NCBI RefSeq assembly: GCF_042679565.1
Contig: NZ_JBHTMY010000003.1
Span: 682,001 to 746,000 of the forward strand
DNA from: Namhaeicola litoreus
Lineage (GTDB): Bacteria; Bacteroidota; Bacteroidia; Flavobacteriales; Flavobacteriaceae
Direction: 5' to 3'
Length of the DNA stretch: 64,000 nucleotides
In this document: piece by piece, positions 8,467 through 16,873 of the stretch
How the letters are laid out: the number at the start of each line of letters is the position of its first letter
Numbering within the stretch: position 1 is the first letter of the stretch
The notes under the pieces: generated by a model
Database searches by the model: none
What the model saw: only the letters and a program-made list of their open reading frames with translations
What the model was told of the DNA's origin: nothing
Position numbers and translations under genes: made by a program

Positions 8467-8955
8467 TTATTCTCGAATAAAGGTATCGTTCGCAATCTCT
8501 TTCAAGCTTGGTTTTTCAAACCAAGTCTCCATAAATTCAAAATTTTCTTTCGTAACCTCAAATTCGAATGTATCTCCTTTTTCCTTATTTCGTTTCATGA
8601 CTCTTTCCCATCTTATTTCTTTTGGGACGTCTAAAAAATGAATTTTGATACGGTATCCATAGATTTGAGCAAATTTTCTAAACTTTTCTCTATGTTCAAA
8701 TTTTGAGAATCCCAAATCTAAAATACTATCAATCTTTGTATTTTCTAGTTGATGTACCAAACCTTCGATCATTTTCTCTGCTCTTTCAATTCTTTCTAAA
8801 AACCATTCCAATCCATCTTCTGGTTTTTTATCAGCCAGAAATAGCGTTTTATTCCAAGTATCAATAGAAAAAAGTATTCCCTTTGTATTTCTTTTTAATT
8901 CATTTGCAAAGGTCGTTTTTCCTGAACCTGTATTTCCAACAATAAGATGTATCAT
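8467..8955 (-). CDS. P-loop kinase-like ATPase (AAA_33/zeta-toxin-like)
   Basis: 162 residues starting directly with the Walker A motif GNTGSGKT (residues 7-14). Ser31 and Asp33 in LFSIDTW resemble the DxxD/SxD acceptor region of small-molecule kinases. VPKEIRWERVMKRNKEKG supplies the Arg-rich lid. It resembles the AAA_33 group, which includes polynucleotide-kinase-like and zeta-toxin-like proteins; no partner antitoxin gene is present, so a toxin role is unlikely. It precedes the GNAT gene on the same strand by 13 bases. A weak -7 match (TAATCTTG) lies at 8980-8987 on the minus strand. Confidence 0.75.
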   Translation of the reverse strand: MIHLIVGNTGSGKTTFANELKRNTKGILFSIDTWNKTLFLADKKPEDGLEWFLERIERAEKMIEGLVHQLENTKIDSILDLGFSKFEHREKFRKFAQIYGYRIKIHFLDVPKEIRWERVMKRNKEKGDTFEFEVTKENFEFMETWFEKPSLKEIANDTFIRE

Positions 8956-9211
8956 TTTTGTTTTTCTTATTTAATTGCTCAAGATTATGAATGAAGTATT
9001 TAAAATTTTTGTGTGACTATTTCAATTATAAAATAACGACTTTGTTTGGCCGAGTTTTTTAAAACTATAAATTAATGAGATTTTCGTGGCTTTTGTTTAC
9101 TGTTTAGTTAAGCTCAAATGTTGAATTTATTGGTTTAGATTTATCATAATGATTTACTCAAATCAAAGTTGTTTGGTTAGTTGTTGTCTCAAATGAAAGA
9201 CAATTAGAAAG
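8956..9211. other. Longest intergenic stretch (256 bases), no gene seen
   Basis: AT-rich DNA between the P-loop gene and tRNA-Arg. I find no convincing open frame. It holds a weak -7 box for the P-loop gene (8980-8987), a small palindrome ATCATAATGAT near 9150, and a hairpin at 9184-9203 (TTGTCT/AGACAA) just after the tRNA. That hairpin could mark the tRNA 3' region but lacks a T-run. Confidence 0.5.
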
Positions 9212-9283
9212 TAGCCTCGCCAAGAATCGAACTTGGATCTAAAGTTTAGGAAACTTCTATTCTATCCGTTGAACTACGAGGCC
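9212..9283 (-). tRNA. tRNA-Arg (anticodon CCU)
   Basis: The minus strand folds as a 72-base cloverleaf. The acceptor stem is GGCCTCG paired with CGAGGCT (one G-U at the first pair), with discriminator A. The D arm is GTTC/GAAT and the anticodon stem GAAGT/ACTTT with loop TTCCTAA, giving anticodon CCU for AGG codons. The T arm is CCAAG-TTCGATT-CTTGG. CCA is not encoded. A -7 box TATCTTCG lies 6 bases upstream of the 5' end, so the primary transcript would have almost no 5' leader. Confidence 0.95.
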
Positions 9284-9289
9284 ATGGAG

Positions 9290-9297
9290 CGAAGATA
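9290..9297 (-). promoter_or_regulatory. -7 box of tRNA-Arg promoter
   Basis: TATCTTCG on the minus strand matches TAnnTTTG at seven of eight places and ends 6 bases before the mature tRNA 5' end. No clear -33 TTTG is seen. Confidence 0.5.
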
Positions 9298-9345
9298 AAA
9301 AAATTGTTAATTTTTGTCTCGTATAATTCACTTAAATTAGTGCGG

Positions 9346-9353
9346 TAAATTTA
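9346..9353 (+). promoter_or_regulatory. -7 box placed for a leaderless menC transcript
   Basis: TAAATTTA matches TAnnTTTG except the last base and ends 4 bases before the menC ATG. Since this element is centred near -7, transcription would start at or next to the A of the ATG. Confidence 0.5.
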
Positions 9354-9357
9354 TACT

Positions 9358-10428
9358 ATGTCATTTACTGCTTGGTATCAGCCTTATCAACTCAAATTTA
9401 AAAGATCAGCAGGAACTTCTCGCGGAATTTTACATACCAAAGAAACCTTTTTTCTCGTGCTGGAAAATGAAGATAGATTTGGTATTGGCGAATGTGCACT
9501 TTTTAGAGGTTTAAGTGCAGATGACCGTCCAGATTATGAAGAAAAACTCAAATGGCTTTGTCAACATATTCATTTGCCAAAAGACGAATTACTTGAGTCT
9601 TTACGCGAATTTCCTTCTATTCAGTTTGGATTGGAACAAGCCTTATTAAGCCTTAAGAATCAAGATCCGTTTTTGCTGTTTCCATCGGATTTTACGCAAG
9701 GAAAGGGTGGAATTTCAATCAATGGCTTGATCTGGATGGGAGATAAAGAGTATATGTTAGAACAAATAAAAGAAAAAATTGAGCAGGGTTTTTCTACCCT
9801 TAAACTAAAAATTGGTGCCATAGATTTTCAGTCTGAATTGAATCTGTTAAATTTTATTAGAAATCATTTCTCAAAAAAAGAGATCACCCTTAGAGTAGAT
9901 GCCAATGGAGCCTTTTCGCCAACAAATGCCTTAGACAAACTAAATAGATTAGCTGTTTTTGACATCCATTCCATCGAGCAACCTATCGCAGTAAAACAAT
10001 GGAAAATGATGCGAGAGCTTTGCAAAAATTCGCCAATTCCCATTGCCCTAGATGAAGAATTGATAGGTGTTTTTGAGAAGGAACAAAAGGGTGAAGTTTT
10101 GGAGAAAATAAAGCCTCATTTTATCATTTTAAAGCCTAGTTTGGTGGGCGGTGCAGCAGGAAGTGCAGAATGGATTGATATGGCAGAGAATATGGGTATT
10201 CCTTTTTGGATTACTTCAGCTTTAGAGAGTAATATAGGGTTAAATGCCATTGCACAATTTACCAGCACATTAAATAATTCCTTGCCCCAAGGCTTGGGTA
10301 CAGGAGGATTATTTACCAATAATATTTCTTCACCACTTATTGTAGAAAAGGGCCAATTATTATATTTACCAGATGATAAATATAATCGTTGGCCACAAGA
10401 TTTGTTAACAAACATAAAGAAAAATTAA
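9358..10428 (+). CDS. menC: o-succinylbenzoate synthase
   Basis: Enolase-superfamily dehydratase that turns SHCHC into o-succinylbenzoate in menaquinone synthesis. The barrel carries the expected active-site set: K149-L-K151 (general acid/base), metal ligands D181 (in DANG), E207 (in SIEQPI) and D232 (in ALDEE), and K259 (in LKPSLVGG). The N-terminal capping domain includes RSAGTSRG, usual in Bacteroidota MenC. At 356 residues the length is normal. The start is fixed by the conserved N-terminus, so the -7 box only 4 bases upstream implies a leaderless mRNA. A CPBP protease follows after 4 bases. Confidence 0.93.
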   Translation: MSFTAWYQPYQLKFKRSAGTSRGILHTKETFFLVLENEDRFGIGECALFRGLSADDRPDYEEKLKWLCQHIHLPKDELLESLREFPSIQFGLEQALLSLKNQDPFLLFPSDFTQGKGGISINGLIWMGDKEYMLEQIKEKIEQGFSTLKLKIGAIDFQSELNLLNFIRNHFSKKEITLRVDANGAFSPTNALDKLNRLAVFDIHSIEQPIAVKQWKMMRELCKNSPIPIALDEELIGVFEKEQKGEVLEKIKPHFIILKPSLVGGAAGSAEWIDMAENMGIPFWITSALESNIGLNAIAQFTSTLNNSLPQGLGTGGLFTNNISSPLIVEKGQLLYLPDDKYNRWPQDLLTNIKKN

Positions 10429-10432
10429 AAGG

Positions 10433-11389
10433 ATGAGTTTTATTCAACAAGCCTATTTGGGCAAGAACGATTGGTGGCGCTATTTACTCACTTTTTTTCT
10501 AATGCTTTTTGGTTGGCAGGTAATTGGTATTATTCCGATTACCGTGGTTGCTTATGTAAAGGCTGGAAATTTAGGTACTTTTATGGAAGCAGCAGAGAAT
10601 GCATTCGCCGGTTTGGGAATAAATGCAAATTTGTATTTATTTTTAATATTATTGATGTTTATTTTGGGATTGTATTTTCTTTTTTTAGGAGTGAAATACA
10701 TACACCAAAGGGCGTTTAAAACAGTTATTACCAGCAGAGAAAGTATTGATTTTAACAGGGTGATTTTTGCTTTTTTACTTTGGGGAGGAATATCAATTTT
10801 GTTTTTTGTTTTAGGTTATATAGCAGAACCAGAATTGTATACATGGAATTTTAGGCCAGTTCCATTTCTAATATTGCTTATCCTTTCGTTTACTTTATTG
10901 CCGTTTCAGACAAGTTTTGAAGAAATTCTTTTTAGAGGCTATGCCATGCAAGGTTTTGGACTTTGGTTTAAGAATGCTTTAATGCCATTGATTCTTACTT
11001 CGGTTATTTTTGGTTTATTACACGGATTTAATCCTGAAGTAGAGAAACTTGGACAAATAGTAATGGTGTACTATATCGGTACCGGATTGATGTTTGGTAT
11101 TTGTACATTAATGGATGAAGGGACTGAACTAGCGCTTGGTATGCATGCCGCAAATAATATCATTGCTGCCGTACTTGTTACATCCGATTGGATGGTTTTT
11201 CAAACAGATGCCCTCTGGGTTGATACTTCTGAGCCTTCGGCAGGAATGGAAACCTTTATTCCGGTTTTTGTTGTATATCCATTGGTTTTAGTGTTGTTTT
11301 CGAAAAAGTACAATTGGACGAACTGGAAAGAAAAGTTAAGTGGACCTGTTTTACCAATTCAAATCGAAGAATTGGATAAAGAAAGTTAA
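10433..11389 (+). CDS. CPBP-family intramembrane glutamic endopeptidase (Abi/CAAX protease-like)
   Basis: 318-residue multi-spanning membrane protein. The C-terminal half holds the family motifs: E163-E164-x-x-x-R168 (FEEILFRG), H197 in LLHGFNP, and H238-x-x-N in GMHAANN. About seven or eight helices are visible. Related proteins cleave prenylated CAAX substrates in eukaryotes; in bacteria most have no known substrate. It starts 4 bases after menC and is probably coexpressed, a pairing I have no functional explanation for. The short soluble C-terminus (about 30 residues) has no recognisable domain. Confidence 0.9.
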   Translation: MSFIQQAYLGKNDWWRYLLTFFLMLFGWQVIGIIPITVVAYVKAGNLGTFMEAAENAFAGLGINANLYLFLILLMFILGLYFLFLGVKYIHQRAFKTVITSRESIDFNRVIFAFLLWGGISILFFVLGYIAEPELYTWNFRPVPFLILLILSFTLLPFQTSFEEILFRGYAMQGFGLWFKNALMPLILTSVIFGLLHGFNPEVEKLGQIVMVYYIGTGLMFGICTLMDEGTELALGMHAANNIIAAVLVTSDWMVFQTDALWVDTSEPSAGMETFIPVFVVYPLVLVLFSKKYNWTNWKEKLSGPVLPIQIEELDKES

Positions 11390-11425
11390 CCTGCTGTTCG
11401 ATTTTGCATCAAGAATAAAAAAACG

Positions 11426-12715
11426 ATGCAAATTCATGAAGATTTTTTGAGTTACTTGTGGCAATACAAACTCTTTGATATTAACAATTTAAAGGATAAC
11501 CTGGGTAAAAAAATTACTATTCTTCAATCAGGAATTAGAAATAGTTTTGGTGGGCCTGATTTTTTTAATGCAAAAATTAAGATTGGAGAACAAGTATGGG
11601 CCGGTAATGTTGAAATTCATGTCAATGCATCCGACTGGTACAAGCATCTTCATCAGGAAGATCCGTTTTATGATAATGTGATCTTACATGTAGTTTGGCA
11701 TAAAGATGCTGAGATACTTGACAAACATAAAATTGTTATTCCTTGTATAGAACTATCTCGTCTAACAAATACTTCAATATTAAATAATTACCGCGATTTA
11801 ATTTATGGAAAGCCTTTGTTCGTTTCTTGCGAAACACATCTGAAATGTGTAGATCCAATGTTTTTAAATCATTGGCAAGAAAGGTTATTTATAGAACGTT
11901 TAGAGCATAAATCTGAATTTATCGAAAATCTTTTGAAAAGCAATAAAGGAGATTGGGAACAAACACTATATATGCTTTTGGCAAGAAACTTTGGTTTAAA
12001 TGTCAACGGAGAAGCTTTTTTTTATCTGGCCAAAACAATTACTTGGTCAATGATTAAAAGAGAAAGATATGATTTGATCTGTATTGAGGCATTGTTTTTT
12101 GGGCAAACAAATCTTTTAAAAGACGCGGAACACGGTACTTACCAAAATGAATTGTTAGAAATATATTACTTTTTAAAATACAAATATAAATTACCAGATT
12201 ATTCGATATTAATGCAATTTGGGAGATTAAGGCCTCCGAATTTTCCTACCATAAGAATAGCGCAGTTTGCAGCTTTAATTCATACCGTTAAAGGATTATT
12301 TAGCAATATAATTAGGCTCGAGAATTTGGATGATTTTTACAATTTATTTAAAGTCAAAGTTTCAACGTTTTGGTTAAACCATTATACTTTTCAAAAAGAG
12401 ACTCCTTTTATAGCAAAAACGCTTACAAAAAGTTTTATTGATCTTCTTGTAATCAACACATTTATTCCATTAAAATTTGTTTATTTCAAACAAATAGGGC
12501 AACATAATAATGACTTACTTTTTGGGATTATGGAACAAATTAAACCTGAAAAGAATAAGCTTATCAAGTCATTCAAAGAAATCGGGTTAATCTCGGATAA
12601 TGCCATGCGATCACAAGCACTTATTCACCTTAAACATGCTTATTGTGATAAAAAGAGATGTTTAGAATGCGAAGTGGGTAATTATCTTTTGAAAACAACG
12701 AAAAGAGAAGCTTAA
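11426..12715 (+). CDS. DUF2851 family protein
   Basis: 429-residue soluble protein of a Bacteroidota-typical family of unknown function. The opening MQIHEDFLSYLWQYKLFD and the strongly conserved block GGPDFFNAKIKIGEQVWAGNVEIHVNASDWYKHLH are diagnostic to the eye. There is no signal peptide or membrane segment. The C-terminus carries a Cys group (C-D-K-K-R-C-L-E-C-E, roughly residues 410-420) that could bind a metal ion. Some neighbours of this family elsewhere are DNA-related, but nothing here supports a function. It ends at the base just before the stop of the convergent ppa gene, so the two genes have no spacer at all. Confidence 0.88.
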   Translation: MQIHEDFLSYLWQYKLFDINNLKDNLGKKITILQSGIRNSFGGPDFFNAKIKIGEQVWAGNVEIHVNASDWYKHLHQEDPFYDNVILHVVWHKDAEILDKHKIVIPCIELSRLTNTSILNNYRDLIYGKPLFVSCETHLKCVDPMFLNHWQERLFIERLEHKSEFIENLLKSNKGDWEQTLYMLLARNFGLNVNGEAFFYLAKTITWSMIKRERYDLICIEALFFGQTNLLKDAEHGTYQNELLEIYYFLKYKYKLPDYSILMQFGRLRPPNFPTIRIAQFAALIHTVKGLFSNIIRLENLDDFYNLFKVKVSTFWLNHYTFQKETPFIAKTLTKSFIDLLVINTFIPLKFVYFKQIGQHNNDLLFGIMEQIKPEKNKLIKSFKEIGLISDNAMRSQALIHLKHAYCDKKRCLECEVGNYLLKTTKREA

Positions 12716-13267
12716 TTATTCCTCTTCTGCGATTAACTTCTGGTAATCAACAATGCTCTGTGCTACAATTTCTCTAGCTAATTCTGCATTTTGAAATTCT
12801 TTCACTTGCACAGTTTTGTGTTCTAACTTTTTGTAATCTTCAAAAAAGTTTTGCATCTCTCTCTTAAAATGATCGGGTAATTCAGAAATATCGTTATAAT
12901 GACTTACACTCATATCGTTTTCGGCTACGGCGATGATTTTATCGTCATGTTCGCCGCCATCGAGCATTCGCATCACACCAATAACTTTTGCAGGTACGAT
13001 ACAAAGAGGAACAATAGTAATTTGTGAAAGGACCAAAATATCTAGGGGGTCATGGTCATCACAATAAGTTTTTGGAATAAAACCATAATTAGCAGGATAG
13101 TAAACAGAAGAATATAAAACTCTATCCAATTTTAGAAGCCCACTTTCTTTATCTAATTCGTATTTCGCTCTTGTATGTCTAGGGATCTCTATAATTCCAT
13201 TTACAATGTGGGGAGCATCATCGCCAATTTCTACAGCGTGCCATGGATTACTTTTTCTTGCTTTCAA
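12716..13267 (-). CDS. ppa: Inorganic pyrophosphatase
   Basis: Soluble family I pyrophosphatase, 183 residues, hydrolysing PPi to drive biosynthetic reactions. Key elements are the substrate-binding IIEIPRHTRAKYELDKE, the block SVYYPANYGFIPKTYC, and the metal motif D-D-H-D-P-L-D (DxDPxD). A further Asp/Lys group lies in EDYKKLEHK. This is the Bacteroides-type form with the NPWHAVEIG opening. The start is a TTG at 13267, because an in-frame TAA lies two codons upstream and the first internal Met is far downstream. A perfect -7 box is at 13290-13298. Confidence 0.93.
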   Translation of the reverse strand: MKARKSNPWHAVEIGDDAPHIVNGIIEIPRHTRAKYELDKESGLLKLDRVLYSSVYYPANYGFIPKTYCDDHDPLDILVLSQITIVPLCIVPAKVIGVMRMLDGGEHDDKIIAVAENDMSVSHYNDISELPDHFKREMQNFFEDYKKLEHKTVQVKEFQNAELAREIVAQSIVDYQKLIAEEE

Positions 13268-13289
13268 TGATTAACATTTTAAATTCGCT

Positions 13290-13335
13290 GCAAAAGTACG
13301 AAAACATATCATTATCTCACCCAATGAATGAGATA
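13290..13335 (-). promoter_or_regulatory. ppa promoter with inverted repeat over the -33 region
   Basis: Minus-strand TACTTTTG, followed by C, occupies 13290-13298. An upstream TTGG at 13321-13324 gives 22 bases of spacing. The inverted repeat TATCTCA-N9-TGAGATA spans 13313-13335, over that -33 area. It could be an operator, or the weak hairpin end of the hutI transcript, which ends at 13357. Confidence 0.5.
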
Positions 13336-13356
13336 TGGCAAAAATCTAATGATTAA

Positions 13357-14592
13357 TCAATAAACATTTCCATTTAGAATTATTTGATCGATTAAGTTAC
13401 TTCCAAAAGCATAAGGAATGAAATGATAGGAAGGTATTGGTTTTGTTATGATTAAGTTCGCTTTTTTACCTATACTGATACTGCCATGAGAATGGCTCAA
13501 ATTCATGGCATAAGCACCGTTCATTGTAGCTGCATTAATTGCTTCTTCCGGCGTCATATTCATTTTGATACATGCAGAAGCCACTACAAAATGCATATTT
13601 CCGGTAGGAGAGGAGCCAGGATTAAAATCTGTGGCTAGAGCCAAGGGTAATCCCTGATCAATCATTTTTCTGGCAGGGGTATAAGGAATGCCCAAAAAGA
13701 AAGAACAAGCAGGTAGGGCTACAGGCATTGTTTTGGAGTCTTTTAATACCGCTATATCCTCGGCTGTCATAATTTCTAAATGGTCAACACTTAGTGCATT
13801 ATGTTTTACTCCAGACTCCACTCCGCCTATACTGTTAAATTGATTGACATGAATTTTAGGAATCAATCCATATTTTTTACCTGTTTCTAATATGGTTTCC
13901 ATCTGTTCTACAGTGAAATAATTTTTTTCACAAAAAACATCAATGAATTCGGCTAGATCATGTTGGACGATTTGAGGAATCATCTCTTCACAAATTTTTT
14001 TAACGTATTCCTCTTTTTTATTTTTAAAACTTTCGGGAAAAGCATGGGCACCCAAAAATGTTGATTTAAAGGCAATGGGAAATTTGTGCGCTAATCTATT
14101 TATCACCCGAAGCATTTTTATCTCAGCTCCAATCTCTAAGCCATAACCTGATTTAATTTCAACAGCACCTGTACCAGATTGGATAATTTCCTCAATTCGC
14201 ACAGAGGCTTGTACAAATAATTCATCTTCTGATGTGTCTTGTAAATTTTTTGCCGAGTTTAAGATTCCTCCACCTTTTAAAGCAATTTCCTCGTAGGTCA
14301 GACCATTAATTCTATCTACAAATTCACTTTCCCTATTACCTGCATAAACAATATGGGTATGCGAATCGCACCAACTCGGTAGAACTAGTTTTCCGGTTGC
14401 ATCTATTTCTTTATCAAAATCTAAATGATTTAAATCTTTCATCAAACCAAAATCCGTGATTATGTCATTTTTAATAATCAAATAGGCATTTTTAATGGTG
14501 GGCAAAACCTTCATATCTTTACCTATAATACGATCAATATGGTTATCTCTAATTTGAACAAGTTCTTTTATGTTTTTTATGATTGTGCGCAT
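13357..14592 (-). CDS. hutI: Imidazolonepropionase
   Basis: Amidohydrolase-superfamily enzyme of histidine degradation, opening the imidazolone ring to N-formimino-glutamate. The metal-binding DSHTHIVYAG and later HVNQF, VDHLE and ATDFNPGSSP motifs are those of HutI. The other active-site block is GGGILNSAK. I take the ATG at 14592 as start (MRTIIKNIKELVQI, 411 residues). The open frame runs 21 codons further up, but that stretch overlaps the promoter and does not look like protein. No hutH, hutU or hutG is in the window, so the gene stands apart from the rest of its pathway. Confidence 0.92.
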   Translation of the reverse strand: MRTIIKNIKELVQIRDNHIDRIIGKDMKVLPTIKNAYLIIKNDIITDFGLMKDLNHLDFDKEIDATGKLVLPSWCDSHTHIVYAGNRESEFVDRINGLTYEEIALKGGGILNSAKNLQDTSEDELFVQASVRIEEIIQSGTGAVEIKSGYGLEIGAEIKMLRVINRLAHKFPIAFKSTFLGAHAFPESFKNKKEEYVKKICEEMIPQIVQHDLAEFIDVFCEKNYFTVEQMETILETGKKYGLIPKIHVNQFNSIGGVESGVKHNALSVDHLEIMTAEDIAVLKDSKTMPVALPACSFFLGIPYTPARKMIDQGLPLALATDFNPGSSPTGNMHFVVASACIKMNMTPEEAINAATMNGAYAMNLSHSHGSISIGKKANLIITKPIPSYHFIPYAFGSNLIDQIILNGNVY

Positions 14593-14611
14593 GAACAATA
14601 TTTTTTTGATA

Positions 14612-14646
14612 TAAATGTAACTTAAATTACATGATTTATAAATCAT
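14612..14646 (-). promoter_or_regulatory. hutI promoter with two adjacent dyads
   Basis: A -7 box TACATTTA (minus strand, 14612-14619) is overlapped by the dyad ATGTAA-N6-TTACAT at 14615-14632 (16 of 18 positions symmetric). It abuts a perfect 16-base palindrome, ATGATTTATAAATCAT, at 14631-14646, near -33. The position over the promoter suggests repressor binding. The protein is unknown. Confidence 0.45.
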
Positions 14647-14704
14647 ATAGCCCATAAAGCTATATAAAATATACGTTTATCCCATTTTGAAATAAAGCCT
14701 AAGG

Positions 14705-14746
14705 TGATATTTGTCAAGTAATATGTTTCATAAATGAGTACTTTTG
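14705..14746 (+). promoter_or_regulatory. pta promoter with Crp/Fnr-type dyad
   Basis: A perfect -7 box TACTTTTG lies at 14739-14746, 17 bases before the pta ATG. TGATATTTGTCA (TGA-N6-TCA) lies at 14705-14716, its centre 28.5 bases from the box start, within one base of the arrangement at ppdK. This fits activator binding next to RNA polymerase. Confidence 0.45.
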
Positions 14747-14762
14747 CTAAAAATTTTAAAAA

Positions 14763-16856
14763 ATGAGTAAAGCCATATATATCGCTACAAGTGAACCCGA
14801 AAGTGGTAAATCGATAGTCACCCTAGGTTTGATGCGTACATTGTTGGGAAAAACCAATAAAGTAGCTTATTTCAGACCAATAATTGAGAATACGCCAGAT
14901 AAAAAAATCGATAACCATATTAATACGGTGCTTACTCATTTTGATTTAGATCTCACGTATGAAGACTGTTATGCAGTGACAGGTGCAGATGTGATTAATA
15001 AAAAAGCAAATAATCAAGAAGATGAACTAATCGATACGATAATTTCTAAATATAAAAATCTTGAAGATCGATTTGACTTTATTCTTGTAGAGGGAACAGA
15101 TTTCTCGGGTGAAGGCTTATTTATAGAATTGGATTTTAACGTATTAATTGCGAAAAACTTAGGTATTCCAACCATCATTGTTTCAAATGGAAAGAATAAA
15201 ACGATTGATGAAATTATTGGTAATGCACATTTATCATACGATTCTTTTGATGATAAGGAAGTTACCGTACTTGCTTTGGTTGCAAATAAAATTGATCAAG
15301 ACAGTAGGGAAGAAATTGATCAACGCTTAAAGCAAGTTATTCCTGCTTCTACGCAGGTTTATACCATCCCATTTATACCTTCTTTAGATCATCCAACCAT
15401 GAAAGAATTGGTTGAAGTTTTGGATGCCAAAGTACTTTTTGGCGAAAGTCATTTAAACAATCAAAGTGGGAGTTTTGCGGTAGGAGCGATGCAGCTTCGA
15501 AATTTTTTACGCAATATTTTCGACAACTGTTTAGTGATTACACCAGGAGATAGAGCCGACCTTATTTTAGGAGCTTTACAAGCGAATATATCTAGAAATT
15601 ATCCAAAAATTTCAGGTATTGTGCTTACAGGGGGTATTCTTCCGGAAGAACCTATCCTAAAATTGATAGAGGGATTAAGCCAAATTGTACCTATTATTTC
15701 TGTTCAATCTGGCACATTTGAAACTACCAATAAAATTGGATCGATCAGATCCCATATTTATGCTGAAAACAAGGATAAGATTTATACTTCTCTGGAGTCA
15801 TTTGAAAAGCATGTAAATGTTGAAGAAATTGCAGAAAAATTTTCAACGTTTAATACGGAAGGAATAACACCAAGGATGTTCCAATATAACTTAGTAGTTA
15901 GGGCAAAGAAAAATAAAAAACACATTGTTCTTCCCGAAGGTTCAGATGAAAGAATTTTAAGGGCAGCAATTCGATTGGTTTCGATGCAAATTGTCGAAAT
16001 TACCCTTTTAGGAAATCAAGAGGAAATTGTAGCCCAAGCAGATAATTTAGGATTACTTCTGGATTTAGAAAAAATTAAAATTATTGATCCTGTACATTCT
16101 GACAAATTTGATGATTACGTAGATACACTTTATGAGTTGAGAAAAGGGAAAGTGGCCAATAGAGATATGGCGAAAGATTTGATGTCAGATGTTTCTTATT
16201 TCGGTACGATGATGGTTTACAAAGGTCATGCAGATGGCATGGTGTCCGGAGCGGTTCATACAACCCAACACACCATAAGACCAGCATTACAATTTATTAA
16301 AACAAAACCAGGAAAAAACATTGTGTCTTCGGTATTTTTTATGTGCTTAGAAGATCGTGTATCAGTTTTCGGTGATTGTGCGATCAATCCTAATCCAACG
16401 GCAGAAGAATTGGCTGAAATTGCGCTTTCTTCGGCAGAGTCTAGTAAAGCTTTCGGCATAGAACCAAAGGTTGCGATGCTTTCTTATTCTTCAGGTAATT
16501 CTGGTAAGGGTGAGGGTGTAAATAAGGTACGCGAGGCAACTGAAATTGTAAAAAGAAAAAAACCTGATTTAAAAATTGAAGGACCTATTCAATACGACGC
16601 TGCCGTTGATATGCAAGTTGGACAAGCAAAAATGCCAAATTCGGAAGTAGCCGGACAAGCAAGTGTTCTTATTTTTCCTGATTTGAATACAGGAAATAAT
16701 ACCTACAAAGCTGTTCAAAGGGAAACCGGTGCATTAGCTATTGGACCGATGTTACAGGGTTTAAATAAACCAGTTAATGATTTGAGCAGAGGTTGTACCG
16801 TTGATGATGTATTTAACACAGTTATTATTACGGCTATCCAAGCACAGGGATTTTAA
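14763..16856 (+). CDS. pta: Phosphate acetyltransferase (long form)
   Basis: 697-residue enzyme interconverting acetyl-CoA and acetyl phosphate. The N-terminal part (about 1-220) is a dethiobiotin-synthetase-like P-loop domain beginning KAIYIATSEPESGKSIVTLGL. A DRTGG domain follows (about 225-340). The C-terminal 330 residues are the catalytic PTA domain with HIVLPEGSDERILRAA, GMVSGAVHTT, YSSGNSGKGEGV and GPIQYDAAVD. This is the three-domain form also found in E. coli. ackA starts 17 bases later, making the standard acetate operon. The upstream region carries a strong -7 box and a Crp/Fnr-type dyad. Confidence 0.95.
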   Translation: MSKAIYIATSEPESGKSIVTLGLMRTLLGKTNKVAYFRPIIENTPDKKIDNHINTVLTHFDLDLTYEDCYAVTGADVINKKANNQEDELIDTIISKYKNLEDRFDFILVEGTDFSGEGLFIELDFNVLIAKNLGIPTIIVSNGKNKTIDEIIGNAHLSYDSFDDKEVTVLALVANKIDQDSREEIDQRLKQVIPASTQVYTIPFIPSLDHPTMKELVEVLDAKVLFGESHLNNQSGSFAVGAMQLRNFLRNIFDNCLVITPGDRADLILGALQANISRNYPKISGIVLTGGILPEEPILKLIEGLSQIVPIISVQSGTFETTNKIGSIRSHIYAENKDKIYTSLESFEKHVNVEEIAEKFSTFNTEGITPRMFQYNLVVRAKKNKKHIVLPEGSDERILRAAIRLVSMQIVEITLLGNQEEIVAQADNLGLLLDLEKIKIIDPVHSDKFDDYVDTLYELRKGKVANRDMAKDLMSDVSYFGTMMVYKGHADGMVSGAVHTTQHTIRPALQFIKTKPGKNIVSSVFFMCLEDRVSVFGDCAINPNPTAEELAEIALSSAESSKAFGIEPKVAMLSYSSGNSGKGEGVNKVREATEIVKRKKPDLKIEGPIQYDAAVDMQVGQAKMPNSEVAGQASVLIFPDLNTGNNTYKAVQRETGALAIGPMLQGLNKPVNDLSRGCTVDDVFNTVIITAIQAQGF

Positions 16857-16873
16857 TTTAGATAAAAAAAAGT

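Noticed and set aside
8467..8955. Zeta-toxin-like P-loop protein as part of a toxin-antitoxin pair
   Set aside because: The neighbour is an ordinary GNAT acetyltransferase rather than an antitoxin, and the fold is shared with many harmless small-molecule kinases.
8995..9030. Crp/Fnr-type site ahead of the P-loop gene (TGACTATTTCA near 9014)
   Set aside because: The spacer is five bases rather than six, and the distance to the weak -7 box (32 bases) does not match the other three sites.
9000..9200. Hidden small RNA or gene upstream of tRNA-Arg
   Set aside because: No open frame, strong hairpin with T-run or paired promoter boxes could be shown.
13357..14655. Longer hutI start at 14655
   Set aside because: The extra 21 residues run across the promoter dyads and -7 box and have no match to the family N-terminus; the ATG at 14592 gives the normal opening.
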